NCBI RefSeq assembly: GCF_029051645.1
Contig: NZ_JAACFS010000004.1
Location: 62,001-126,000 of the forward strand
DNA length: 64,000 bases
Direction: 5' to 3'
From: Bradyrhizobium sp. CSA112
Lineage (GTDB): Bacteria > Pseudomonadota > Alphaproteobacteria > Rhizobiales > Xanthobacteraceae
Both the position numbers and the translations under genes were made by a program. The notes under the pieces are model-generated. The model saw only the letters and a program-made list of their open reading frames with translations, did no database searches and had not been told where the DNA came from. Position 1 is the stretch's first letter. Every line of letters begins with the position of its first letter. This document shows, in pieces, positions 41,444-49,391 of this stretch.

Positions 41444-42795
41444 ATCTCAAGCCCCGGTGACTTGCCTGAGTAACATGGTCGGCCCCTTGTTTGACGTGTT
41501 TTCTTCACGCGAACCGGTAGCCACCCCCGGATCAGGTCCGAGGGCATGCTTCGCTCGAAAACGCTGTAGGCGCGTTTGCGCAGGGCCATATCCGCCATCC
41601 CGGATGTTGCGGCTTCTGGCGCCAGCGCCGGCGCCGGGTCGTAGGTGGCAAAGCCGTTGCGGCCGGCCTTCTTGGCGTCGTAGAGCGCGTGATCTGCAGC
41701 CGCGATCAGGCGGTCAGGAAATGCCCCCATCTCGCAGCTCCATTGCGCGACGCCGATCGAGACCGCGATCGGAATATCGTTGCCGGTGCATTGCTCGGCA
41801 TCCGCACGGCAGACCTCCAGCACGCGGCGGGCGATCATGGCACCTTCGCGCAGCGTAGACGACGGCAGCACGATGCAGAATTCGTCGCCGCCGGTCCGCG
41901 CCAGCATGTCGCCGGGCCGCAGCCGGGTCTGCGCCATCAGGGTGAAATGCTGCAGGCAGGCGTCGCCGGCGGCGTGGCCGTAGGTATCGTTGATGCTCTT
42001 GAAGCTGTCGAGGTCGATCACCAGCAGCGCAAAGGGCTGGCCGCTGCGCTCGGAGCGCGCGCATTCTTCCGTAAGGCGCTGCAGCAGATAGCGGCGGTTG
42101 CCGACGCCGGTGAGATCGTCGAGCAGCGCGAGATCCGCGACCTCGTTGCGCAGGCGGTCCATCGCCATCAGCAGGAAGCCGAAATTCAGCGACATCGACA
42201 GGAACACCAGCACCAGGATAACCACCGACTGCACCGGGCTGAAATGCATGTAGGAGAAGCTGCCGCCCATGCCGGTGACCGCGCCGAACAATCTGACAGC
42301 GAGAATGCCGAGGATGATAATCGTGACGACACCAGCCAGGCGGGCGCCGGGATTGACGCGGCCCTCGTGCGGGGTCAGCAACAGCTTCAGGCTCAGCAGC
42401 ATCGGCAGCGCCTGGGCGACGGTAAAGACAGTCATCCGCGCCGGCACGCTGTCATGGACGAAGATGAAAAAGGACAGGCCGGCAAAGCCGAGCCCGGTGG
42501 TGAGCACCGTATTGCGCCACGAAACCGGGCGGTCGAAGAATTTTTGAATCCCCATCGAGGCGAGACAGATCGCCAGGATCAGCGCGGTGCCGGCAAACAA
42601 CAGCGGCACCAGCGTATCCGGCAACACGACGCGCAGCATCGCCAAAGCGGCGCCGGCCGCCGCTGTGAATGCCGAGCCGGTCCAGAACCGCGCGGCCTCA
42701 AACGACGGATAGCTCCGGATCACGTAGCCCCAGATCAGGCCCAGCGCCAGAAAGTTGATGACGAACACCGTCCACAGTGTCGGAACGCTCAGCAT
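41440..42795 (-). CDS. Membrane-bound diguanylate cyclase (GGDEF)
   Basis: A 451-residue enzyme that makes cyclic di-GMP from GTP. The N-terminal half has about six hydrophobic helices (FVINFLALGLIWGYVI, VVLPDTLVPLLFAGTALIL and others). The C-terminal catalytic domain starts LALLDDLTGVGNRRYL and has LARTGGDEFCIVLP with an intact GGDEF. Five residues before it is RPGD, a RxxD inhibitory site, so product feedback is expected. A 50-residue basic tail follows. ATG 42795 was selected over the much longer frame because the membrane helix begins there. Confidence 0.9.
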   Translation of the reverse strand: MLSVPTLWTVFVINFLALGLIWGYVIRSYPSFEAARFWTGSAFTAAAGAALAMLRVVLPDTLVPLLFAGTALILAICLASMGIQKFFDRPVSWRNTVLTTGLGFAGLSFFIFVHDSVPARMTVFTVAQALPMLLSLKLLLTPHEGRVNPGARLAGVVTIIILGILAVRLFGAVTGMGGSFSYMHFSPVQSVVILVLVFLSMSLNFGFLLMAMDRLRNEVADLALLDDLTGVGNRRYLLQRLTEECARSERSGQPFALLVIDLDSFKSINDTYGHAAGDACLQHFTLMAQTRLRPGDMLARTGGDEFCIVLPSSTLREGAMIARRVLEVCRADAEQCTGNDIPIAVSIGVAQWSCEMGAFPDRLIAAADHALYDAKKAGRNGFATYDPAPALAPEAATSGMADMALRKRAYSVFERSMPSDLIRGWLPVRVKKTRQTRGRPCYSGKSPGLEI

Positions 42796-43223
42796 CGCGC
42801 ACGCGGGACGCGCAACGTCCCGTCTCCCCAGTTGTCTGACAGACCTCGCAAGGCCCTCGCCTCGCGGCTCCCCCGACGACAATCCCCGTTGTCTTGCGGG
42901 ACAAGGTGCATCCGCGCGGCTTAACGGACTCTCACCAGTGCCCCGTAATCCGCGCCGTGGTTTTAAATTGATGAAGAGCACCGACGTTCGGGCATCGTTA
43001 AGCATGACCGGCGCGATGCCGACGGCGCCGACTTGCGGCGCTTCGGTGAAAAATCGCATCAAAATGCATAACAACTGTGGATAACGCGATGACAACGCCA
43101 TGACGGCACGCGGCATGAGCCTGCGAATCTGCTGGGATCGTGCACGAGGATGTTGCGAGGCTGGCCCTCCGCCAAGCATGCCTCGGTGTCGCGTTCAATC
43201 CATGAAAACCTTGAGAGGATACT
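42796..43223. other. Upstream region of the diguanylate cyclase, no gene
   Basis: About 430 bases with no convincing coding frame. It must carry the diguanylate cyclase promoter and the promoter of the Lys/Ala-rich small gene at 43224. I see no strong hairpin or operator. Confidence 0.4.
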
Positions 43224-43292
43224 ATGGCTAAGAAAGCGAAGAAGGCGAAAAAGGCGAAGGCGAAGAAGGCCAAGAAGTCGAAGAAGAAGTGA
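43224..43292 (+). CDS. 22-residue Lys/Ala-rich small protein
   Basis: The peptide is MAKKAKKAKKAKAKKAKKSK followed by KK, with 14 lysines and no acidic residue. It resembles a miniature histone H1-type or Hc1 tail and should bind nucleic acid nonspecifically. A strong ribosome site, GAGAGGA, is five bases upstream, and a GC-rich hairpin follows the stop. Length and low complexity make automated annotation miss it. Confidence 0.6.
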   Translation: MAKKAKKAKKAKAKKAKKSKKK

Positions 43293-43298
43293 ATTTTG

Positions 43299-43329
43299 GC
43301 CCGGGTGGAGTGCTCAGCTCCGCCCGGGC
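43299..43329 (+). terminator. Likely terminator hairpin after the Lys-rich gene
   Basis: GCCCGGGTGGAG and CTCCGCCCGGGC form a 12-bp stem (one G-T pair) with a 7-base loop. No long T-tract follows, so it may instead be an mRNA-stabilising element. Confidence 0.5.
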
Positions 43330-43404
43330 TCCCAACTCCGGGATGCGTTTTGGAGAATGGCGGGCCGCAGGTCCGCCTTTTTCGTTCTGGTAGGCGCGAA
43401 ACGC

Positions 43405-43483
43405 GTAGCCCGGATGGAGCGACGCGAAATCCGGGATGAAATAAGCACCGGCCCCGGATTGCGCTTCGCTCCATCCGGGCTAC
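43405..43483. repeat. REP-type palindrome
   Basis: GTAGCCCGGATGGAGCGACG at the left and CTCCATCCGGGCTAC at the right are complementary around a central spacer. Related in sequence to 34532-34603. Confidence 0.65.
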
Positions 43484-43494
43484 GGCTGAAACGC

Positions 43495-44112
43495 CTACCG
43501 CTCCGCCAGCGCCAGCTTGGCGCCGAGCGCGGCGAAGCCGGCGGCAAAGCTGCGGCGCAGCCAGGCCATCGCCTTCGGCCTCGTGATGACGCGGTCGCGC
43601 AGCGAGGCTGCGAACAGGCCGTAGAGGGCGAACACCGCAAATGTCATCGCCATGAAGGCGGCGCTCAATTCCAGCATGCGCGCGAGCGGATGCGCCTCGT
43701 CGACCGCGACGAACTGCGGCAGGAAGGCCAGGAAGAAGATCGAGAGCTTTGGATTGAGGATGTTGATCAGGATCGCGGTCACGATGACGCGGCGGCTGGA
43801 GCGGGTGGCGGCGGCCGGACTTGTGTCGACCGCAAGCGCCCCGCTCTCGCGCAGCGCCTGCCAGGCCATGTAGAGCAGATAGACCACGCCGCACCATTTC
43901 AGCGCCGCGAACGCCAACGCACTGGTGTGGAGCACCGCGGCGAGCCCGAGCATGGCAGCCAGCATATGCGGCACGATGCCGAGCGTGCAGCCGAAAGCCG
44001 CGGCGATGCTGGGCCGCGCGCCCAGCGTCAGCGCCACCGCCAGCGTGTAGAGCACGCCGGTGCCGGGGGACGCGACCACGATCAGCGAGGTCAACAGGAA
44101 CGACAGCGTCAT
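43495..44112 (-). CDS. LysE/RhtB-type amino-acid exporter
   Basis: A 205-residue protein with six hydrophobic helices. Family markers are SPGTGVLYTLAVALTLGARP near the start (LysE motif PGPxxxxx) and INILNPKLSIFFLAFLPQF in the middle. Members pump out basic or hydrophobic amino acids. The substrate cannot be assigned. No regulator gene is next to it. Confidence 0.85.
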   Translation of the reverse strand: MTLSFLLTSLIVVASPGTGVLYTLAVALTLGARPSIAAAFGCTLGIVPHMLAAMLGLAAVLHTSALAFAALKWCGVVYLLYMAWQALRESGALAVDTSPAAATRSSRRVIVTAILINILNPKLSIFFLAFLPQFVAVDEAHPLARMLELSAAFMAMTFAVFALYGLFAASLRDRVITRPKAMAWLRRSFAAGFAALGAKLALAER

Positions 44113-44160
44113 GCCCTGCCATTAGCACGGCGGCCTCCGACGCGGAAGTGCGGCCGCCGC

Positions 44161-44568
44161 TCACCAACGCGCGCGCGGCTCGTCGGGGTGCTGCCGTGCA
44201 TAGATCATCCGCTCCGCCTCGCGGATCACATCGAGCGGCGCCCACGGCTTGGACCAGAACAGGACACCGTCGGGCAATTCCTGATGCAGCGGTTTGCCCG
44301 AGGTGACGATCACCCCCATCTCGGGATTGTACTTCCTGGCGATGTGCGCGAGCTCGACCCCGTCCATGTTACCGGCGAGCTGCACATCGGTCAGCATTAA
44401 CACCAGATCGCCGGCCACCCGTTCCAGAACAAGCTCGGCCGCCTCCGCGCTTTCGCATTCGATGACATCGACTTCGCTCTCCTCCAGCAGCAGGCAGATC
44501 ATATCCCGCTGCATCGGATCGTCTTCGACAACGAGCGCGGTCGCACGAAATGGTTTTGATTGTCCCAT
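44161..44568 (-). CDS. Stand-alone receiver domain protein
   Basis: A 135-residue receiver: ALVVEDDPMQRDMIC with the acidic pair, phospho-acceptor Asp in LMLTDVQLAGNMDG, switch in GVIVTSGKPLH and Lys in FWSKPWAP. No output domain. The family is typical of small CheY-like proteins in stress and motility signalling. No kinase is adjacent. Confidence 0.85.
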   Translation of the reverse strand: MGQSKPFRATALVVEDDPMQRDMICLLLEESEVDVIECESAEAAELVLERVAGDLVLMLTDVQLAGNMDGVELAHIARKYNPEMGVIVTSGKPLHQELPDGVLFWSKPWAPLDVIREAERMIYARQHPDEPRARW

Positions 44569-44708
44569 ATGAGCCTCCTTGGATCGCGTCGGTCGAGAAC
44601 GTCATTTCTGTCGGGTAATCGACACTAAGCGCGGAACCGCTTTATGGTTCAGTTCCAATTTGCAAAAGTTGCGGGAACCCGCCCGTTTTATTTCAATGGA
44701 GTTTCAAC

Positions 44709-45551
44709 ATGACTGCGATCTCCGGAAACGCGGCCGCCGTGACCGGCGCCGCCAGCGGAATTGGCCGCGCGCTCGCGTTCGAACTGGCCGCGCGCGGCTG
44801 CGACCTCGCGCTGGCCGACCGGGACGAAGCGGGGTTGCAGCAGGTGGCCGCCGAGATCGGCAAAGCGGGTAAGCGCACGATCACGACGCACCGCGTCGAT
44901 GTCGGCGAGCCGGCGCAGATACAGGAATTTGCGAGCGCAGCGATTGCGGCCCATCCCCGGCTCAACATCGTCATTAACAATGCCGGCGTCGCCTTGCTCG
45001 GCGCCTTCCACGAGGTCGACCAGGCGCAGATGGAGTGGCTGTTCAGCATCAATTTCTGGGGCGTGGTGCACGGCACGCGCGCGTTCCTGCCGCACCTTTC
45101 GCAACAGCGCGAGGCGCATATCGTCAACCTCTCCTCGATCTTCGGTATCGTCGCCCCGCCCGGCCAGACCGCGTATTGCGCCGCCAAGTTTGCGGTGCGC
45201 GGCTTTTCGGAAAGCCTGCGGCATGAGCTCGCCATGGCGAACAGCCCGGTGAAGCTCTCGGTGGTGCATCCGGGCGGCGTCTTGACCAACATCGTGCGCA
45301 ACTCCCGCGCCGGAAGCGGCATCACCGACAATGCCCGCCGCGCCGAATCGATCGACCGCTTTGACGCGATCGCCAAAACCACGCCGCCCGTGGCCGCCCA
45401 GCGCATCATCACCGGCATCGAGAAAAACCAGCCGCGCATTCTGATCGGCAACGACGCGAAGTTCATGGACCTGCTGCAACGGTTTCGCCCGGCGACCTAT
45501 TGGGCGTTGCTGGCGAAGCGGATCGAGAAGATGGGCGCGCAGGCGAAGTGA
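44709..45551 (+). CDS. Short-chain dehydrogenase/reductase (SDR)
   Basis: A 280-residue NAD(P)-dependent oxidoreductase. The Rossmann motif is AVTGAASGIGRALAFEL, the NNAG motif is VINNAGVALLG, the catalytic Ser lies in VNLSSIFG and the YxxxK motif is TAYCAAKFAVRGFSE. The C-terminal extension is typical of the long-tail SDRs often labelled acetoin dehydrogenase. Substrate unknown. It starts a unit that ends before the repeat at 45569. Confidence 0.88.
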   Translation: MTAISGNAAAVTGAASGIGRALAFELAARGCDLALADRDEAGLQQVAAEIGKAGKRTITTHRVDVGEPAQIQEFASAAIAAHPRLNIVINNAGVALLGAFHEVDQAQMEWLFSINFWGVVHGTRAFLPHLSQQREAHIVNLSSIFGIVAPPGQTAYCAAKFAVRGFSESLRHELAMANSPVKLSVVHPGGVLTNIVRNSRAGSGITDNARRAESIDRFDAIAKTTPPVAAQRIITGIEKNQPRILIGNDAKFMDLLQRFRPATYWALLAKRIEKMGAQAK

Positions 45552-45568
45552 GTGATGGCACAACAACC

Positions 45569-45689
45569 GTCGTCCCTGCGAACGCAGGGACCCATAACCA
45601 CCGGCGCTGTTGCTGGAGCGGGAATGCAACACATACTGCCTCTCTCATAGCCGCCGCGGCGTATGGGTCCCTGCGTTCGCAGGGACGAC
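45569..45689. repeat. 120-bp repeat with inverted ends, copy B (inverted)
   Basis: Same ends as copy A, but the core runs in the opposite sense (CCCATAACCACCGG ... CCGCGGCGTATGGG). Confidence 0.75.
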
Positions 45690-45743
45690 GAAGTGATTTG
45701 CCCGACAAGTGGATTTGTCGCATCGAGCCCGGAATGACGGGAG

Positions 45744-46550
45744 CTAACCCCCTACTAACCGGTCCGCAAAATATCCGATCGTCTTGCGGTAGATCGTGGC
45801 CCTATTCCACTCGCGCATCGCTTCGAAATTCGCACTCCCCTCGCCATAGGGCGCGCCGGCCTTGAAGCCGCTCACGTGCAGGAGGTTCGCGGTGGAGGCG
45901 AGCACATCGGGCACGCTGTGGCGCAAGTCGACGTGGCCGTTGCCGTCGAAATCGACGCCGTACTTGATGTAGGACGACGGCAGGAATTGCGTCTGGCCGA
46001 TTTCGCCGGCGAAGGCGCCGATCAAATCGCGCAAGGGGAGATCGCCGCGCTGCACGATCTTGAGCGCGGCGAGCAATTCGCCCTGGAACAGTTCGGTGCG
46101 GCGGCAATCATGCGCCATGGTGGCGAGCGTGCGGATGACCGGCATCTTGCCGATGTCGCCCTTGCCGTAATCCGACTCAAGCCCCCAGATCGCGACGATG
46201 ATCTGCGGCGGCACGCCGAACTTCTGCTCGATGCGCGCCAGCAATGATGCGTGCCGCTGCAGCATCTGCCGGCCGATGTTGATGCGCCCGGGGCCGACGC
46301 GGGTCGAGACATACTGCTCGAATGTCTTGTTGAAGGTGCCGCGCTGGCGGCGGTCGAAGGCGAGCACTGCCGGATCCTGCGTGACGCCCGAAAGCGCCTG
46401 GCTGATCACGGCCCGCGAAACGCCAGCCGCAGCCGCCTCCTGCGACATCGCCGCCACGAAGGTGTTGAAATCGCCGCCGCAGCGGGCGGCATAGGTAGGG
46501 GTGGAGCAGATGACGGCGCCGACAAGAATAGCCCAACGAAATATGCGCAT
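45744..46550 (-). CDS. MltB-type lytic murein transglycosylase
   Basis: A 268-residue exported enzyme (signal RWAILVGAVICSTPTYA) of the SLT_2/MltB family, which cuts peptidoglycan glycan strands with anhydro-ring formation. Key segments are FGVPPQIIVAIWGLESDYGK, with catalytic Glu125, and AGEIGQTQFLPSSYIKYGVD. A second gene of the same family is 195 bases upstream (46745) in the same direction, separated by repeat copy C. Confidence 0.88.
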   Translation of the reverse strand: MRIFRWAILVGAVICSTPTYAARCGGDFNTFVAAMSQEAAAAGVSRAVISQALSGVTQDPAVLAFDRRQRGTFNKTFEQYVSTRVGPGRINIGRQMLQRHASLLARIEQKFGVPPQIIVAIWGLESDYGKGDIGKMPVIRTLATMAHDCRRTELFQGELLAALKIVQRGDLPLRDLIGAFAGEIGQTQFLPSSYIKYGVDFDGNGHVDLRHSVPDVLASTANLLHVSGFKAGAPYGEGSANFEAMREWNRATIYRKTIGYFADRLVGG

Positions 46551-46610
46551 GCGAATCCCTTGTTAATTCTCGTGCCAATCATGCCATGGGAAAATGCCGC
46601 GCGAAACGTC

Positions 46611-46733
46611 GTCGTCCCGGCCTTGAGCCGGGACCCATACGCCGCGGCCGATATTGTTAAAGCGGGATGTTTGACGGCATCGCTTCAACAATTGCCGCCT
46701 GTGGTTATGGGTCCCTGCGTTCGCAGGGACGAC
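46611..46733. repeat. 123-bp repeat with inverted ends, copy C
   Basis: Same orientation as copy A (CCATACGCCGCGGC ... GTGGTTATGGGTCC). The left end here is GTCCCGGCCTTGAGCCGGGA, a different hairpin from the usual one, so the end has been replaced. Confidence 0.7.
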
Positions 46734-46744
46734 AGTGGTGGGCC

Positions 46745-47539
46745 CTACTCGCCGCCGCCGTCGATCTGGCGGCCCATCAGCGCGATCGCTTTCTGATAGA
46801 CGCCTGCGGCATTCCAGGCCTGGATGGCAGCAAAATTCGGCTCGCCCGGTTGGTAGCCCGCGCCGGCGCGCCAGCCATGGGCCTTCAGAAAGTTCGCGGT
46901 CGACATCAATGCATTCGCCGCGTTTTCGAGATTGCCGGTGCCGTAGGCCAGGATGGCCTTGGGCATGAACTGCGTCTGGCCGACTTCGCCATGCATCGAG
47001 CCGCGCTGCGCCGGCGAGAGCGCGCCGCGGTCGATCAATTGCAGCGCCGCGTAAAGGTGCTCGGTGAAATAGGCCGAGCGCCGGCAGTCATAGGCGAGCG
47101 TCGCGATCGAGGCGAGCATGTTCTGATTGCCGCGCTGGCTGCCGAACCCGGTCTCCATCCCCCAGATCGCGAGCAGCGGCCCCGGCGGCACGCCGTAGCG
47201 CTGCTGAATGGAGGCAAACAGCGCGCCCTGCGACTGCTTGAGCTGCCGCCCCTTCGCGACGATGGTCGTGGCCCCGCGCTTGGCGAGAAACGCATCGAGC
47301 GAGAGGCTGAAACTGCGTTGGCCGCGATCGGCATTGATGGTCGACTGCGCATAGTTCGTCGCCATCAGGGCGGAGATGGTCGAAGCGCTGATGCCCTTGG
47401 CCCGCGCTTCGCCGGCGAACTCCTGTTTCCAGGAGGCGTAGCCGGCGGACGAGCTGCCGCATTGGGCGGCGTCGGCTTGGGAGTTGAAGCATGCGAACAT
47501 GGCCAGGGTGGCGCTGAAAGCAAATGCGATGCGGAGCAT
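46745..47539 (-). CDS. MltB-type lytic murein transglycosylase (paralogue)
   Basis: A 264-residue exported enzyme, signal near FACFNSQADAAQ, of the same SLT_2 family as the gene at 45744. The catalytic Glu is 129 in LLAIWGMETGFGS, and GEVGQTQFMPKAIL is conserved. The residue pairs around the Glu differ (ETGFG against ESDYG), so the two copies have diverged. ATG 47539 was chosen as the signal peptide begins there. Confidence 0.87.
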   Translation of the reverse strand: MLRIAFAFSATLAMFACFNSQADAAQCGSSSAGYASWKQEFAGEARAKGISASTISALMATNYAQSTINADRGQRSFSLSLDAFLAKRGATTIVAKGRQLKQSQGALFASIQQRYGVPPGPLLAIWGMETGFGSQRGNQNMLASIATLAYDCRRSAYFTEHLYAALQLIDRGALSPAQRGSMHGEVGQTQFMPKAILAYGTGNLENAANALMSTANFLKAHGWRAGAGYQPGEPNFAAIQAWNAAGVYQKAIALMGRQIDGGGE

Positions 47540-47776
47540 GGAAAAGCCGTTCCTGAGAGAGCACTGCAAATAAGCATCGGCTTCTAGCACGTCCTTGGCC
47601 GCGCTTCGAGGGTTGCGGCAAACGCATGGACAGATTCTCCCCGAAAACGGCCATGATTGCGACTAATTTGAACCGGCTGATCTGCCGGCTGCGCTGAACC
47701 GGCGCGTCGATCTTGTGGCGCCGCAGCTTCAACGCGTAGGCCAACGTCCGCTTTGGTTCTTCCAGGGACAACGGCT

Positions 47777-49357
47777 ATGACCAGGTCCAGTGGTTTCAAA
47801 GTCGGAATAGGAATTGCGATTGCTGCGCTGGCGGGAAGCCCGAAGGCCGCCGCCCAAGTGACAACGCTTTCCGTCGACCCTTCACGGTTGCCGCGTCTCG
47901 GTACCATCGACGCGCGCTTTCAATCCTATAACGTTGAAATGGTCGAGGTCACCGGCGGACGCTTCTGGAAGCCTTACAGGGCGAGCGCCTCGGCGCCGTC
48001 GGCGCACGGCGCGGTGAATGCCGGAAATGTCCCTGCAGGCGGCAATCCCGACCTCTACGAATATCGGAAGCCGGTCGATCTATCGAACCGCCGACTACGC
48101 ACATTGGCCGCCGCTCTGGCTCCAGCCTACATACGCGTCAGCGGCACCTGGGCCAACACCACCTACTTTGCTGAAAACGATGAGACGCCCTCTGCGCCGC
48201 CCAACGGTTTTCGTGCGGTGCTAAGCCGCGAGCGCTGGAAAGCTGTCATCGACTTTGCCCGCGCGGCCAGCGCAGAGATCATCACCTCGATGGCAACAGG
48301 CCCCGGTGTCCGGGACGCAGCAGGTCTATGGCAGAGCGATCAGGCGCGTCGCTTCTTCGCCTATACAAAATCCGTCGGCGGCAGAATTGCCGCCGCCGAG
48401 TTCATGAACGAGCCGACGCTGGCCGCGATGGGCGGCGCACCCAGGGGATACGACGCGGCAGCTTACGGGCGGGACTTCAAGGCCTTTGCTGCGTTCATCA
48501 AGGCGAGCGAACCGGACGTGATGATTCTGGGCCCCGGTTCGATCGGCGAGACGATGGCGCCGCAATCATCGCGGCCATCCGGCTCCGACTTCATCAGCAC
48601 GCGGGACTTGCTTGCAGCATCCGGATCCGGCATCGACGTTTTTTCCTATCATCACTACGGCGCGGTCTCGCAACGATGCTCTCCGGGTCAAACCACGCCA
48701 GAGGCCGCGCTTTCGGAAGCGTGGCTGGCGAGCACGGAGCGAACGCGCGCGTATTACCAATCGCTCAGGGACGAATTTGCGCCTGATAAGCCGATCTGGC
48801 TTACCGAAGCCGCCGAGGCAGCTTGCGGCGGCAGTCCCTGGGCTTCCACCTTCCTCGATACGTTCCGATATCTCGACCAGCTTGGCCGGCTTGCCAGGGC
48901 CGGCGTCCAGGTGGTGGCGCACAACACGCTGGCTGCAAGCGATTACGGCCTGCTTGACGAGACGACGTTGCGGCCGCGGCCAAACTATTGGGCGGCACTG
49001 CTGTGGCGCCGGCTTATGGGTACAAATGTTCTCGACGCCGGCGTGCATCAGGGGGTGCACCTCTACGCGCATTGCCGGCGCGGCGTGCGTGGGGCCGTCA
49101 CGCTTTTAGCCATCAATACGGACAGGACGACCGCCGTAACCTTACGATTGCCCGCGGCCAGCGATCGTTACACGCTGTCGGCGGATCATCTGCAAAGCGC
49201 CGAAGTTAAGCTGAATGGAGCGGCCTTGGAACTCGCTCCGAACGACGATCTTCCGCGGCTTGCCGCGGTGACATCGCCGCCAGGTCCGGTTGAGATCGGA
49301 CCGGCCACGATTACCTTCCTCACGGTCGGAGATCCCAAAAATCCGGCATGCGATTGA
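47777..49357 (+). CDS. GH79-like exported glycosidase
   Basis: A 526-residue protein with signal peptide (VGIGIAIAALAGSPKAAAQ). Residues about 100-350 form a TIM-barrel with AYIRVSGTWANTTYF, the acid/base candidate Glu212 in AAEFMNEPTLA and the nucleophile candidate Glu344 in PIWLTEAAEAACGG, like heparanase/GH79 beta-glucuronidases. The C-terminal half is a beta-sandwich. It is probably periplasmic and acts on an acidic glycan. ATG 47777 was used; an upstream start would add a non-signal segment. Monocistronic, divergent from the MltB pair. Confidence 0.72.
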   Translation: MTRSSGFKVGIGIAIAALAGSPKAAAQVTTLSVDPSRLPRLGTIDARFQSYNVEMVEVTGGRFWKPYRASASAPSAHGAVNAGNVPAGGNPDLYEYRKPVDLSNRRLRTLAAALAPAYIRVSGTWANTTYFAENDETPSAPPNGFRAVLSRERWKAVIDFARAASAEIITSMATGPGVRDAAGLWQSDQARRFFAYTKSVGGRIAAAEFMNEPTLAAMGGAPRGYDAAAYGRDFKAFAAFIKASEPDVMILGPGSIGETMAPQSSRPSGSDFISTRDLLAASGSGIDVFSYHHYGAVSQRCSPGQTTPEAALSEAWLASTERTRAYYQSLRDEFAPDKPIWLTEAAEAACGGSPWASTFLDTFRYLDQLGRLARAGVQVVAHNTLAASDYGLLDETTLRPRPNYWAALLWRRLMGTNVLDAGVHQGVHLYAHCRRGVRGAVTLLAINTDRTTAVTLRLPAASDRYTLSADHLQSAEVKLNGAALELAPNDDLPRLAAVTSPPGPVEIGPATITFLTVGDPKNPACD

Positions 49358-49391
49358 ATTTCTTGCGAACGCCGGTCGTACAAATAGACTT

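Noticed and set aside
41689..42924. 411-codon plus-strand frame over the diguanylate cyclase
   Set aside because: Antisense, with His/Arg/Gln-rich composition typical of shadow frames.
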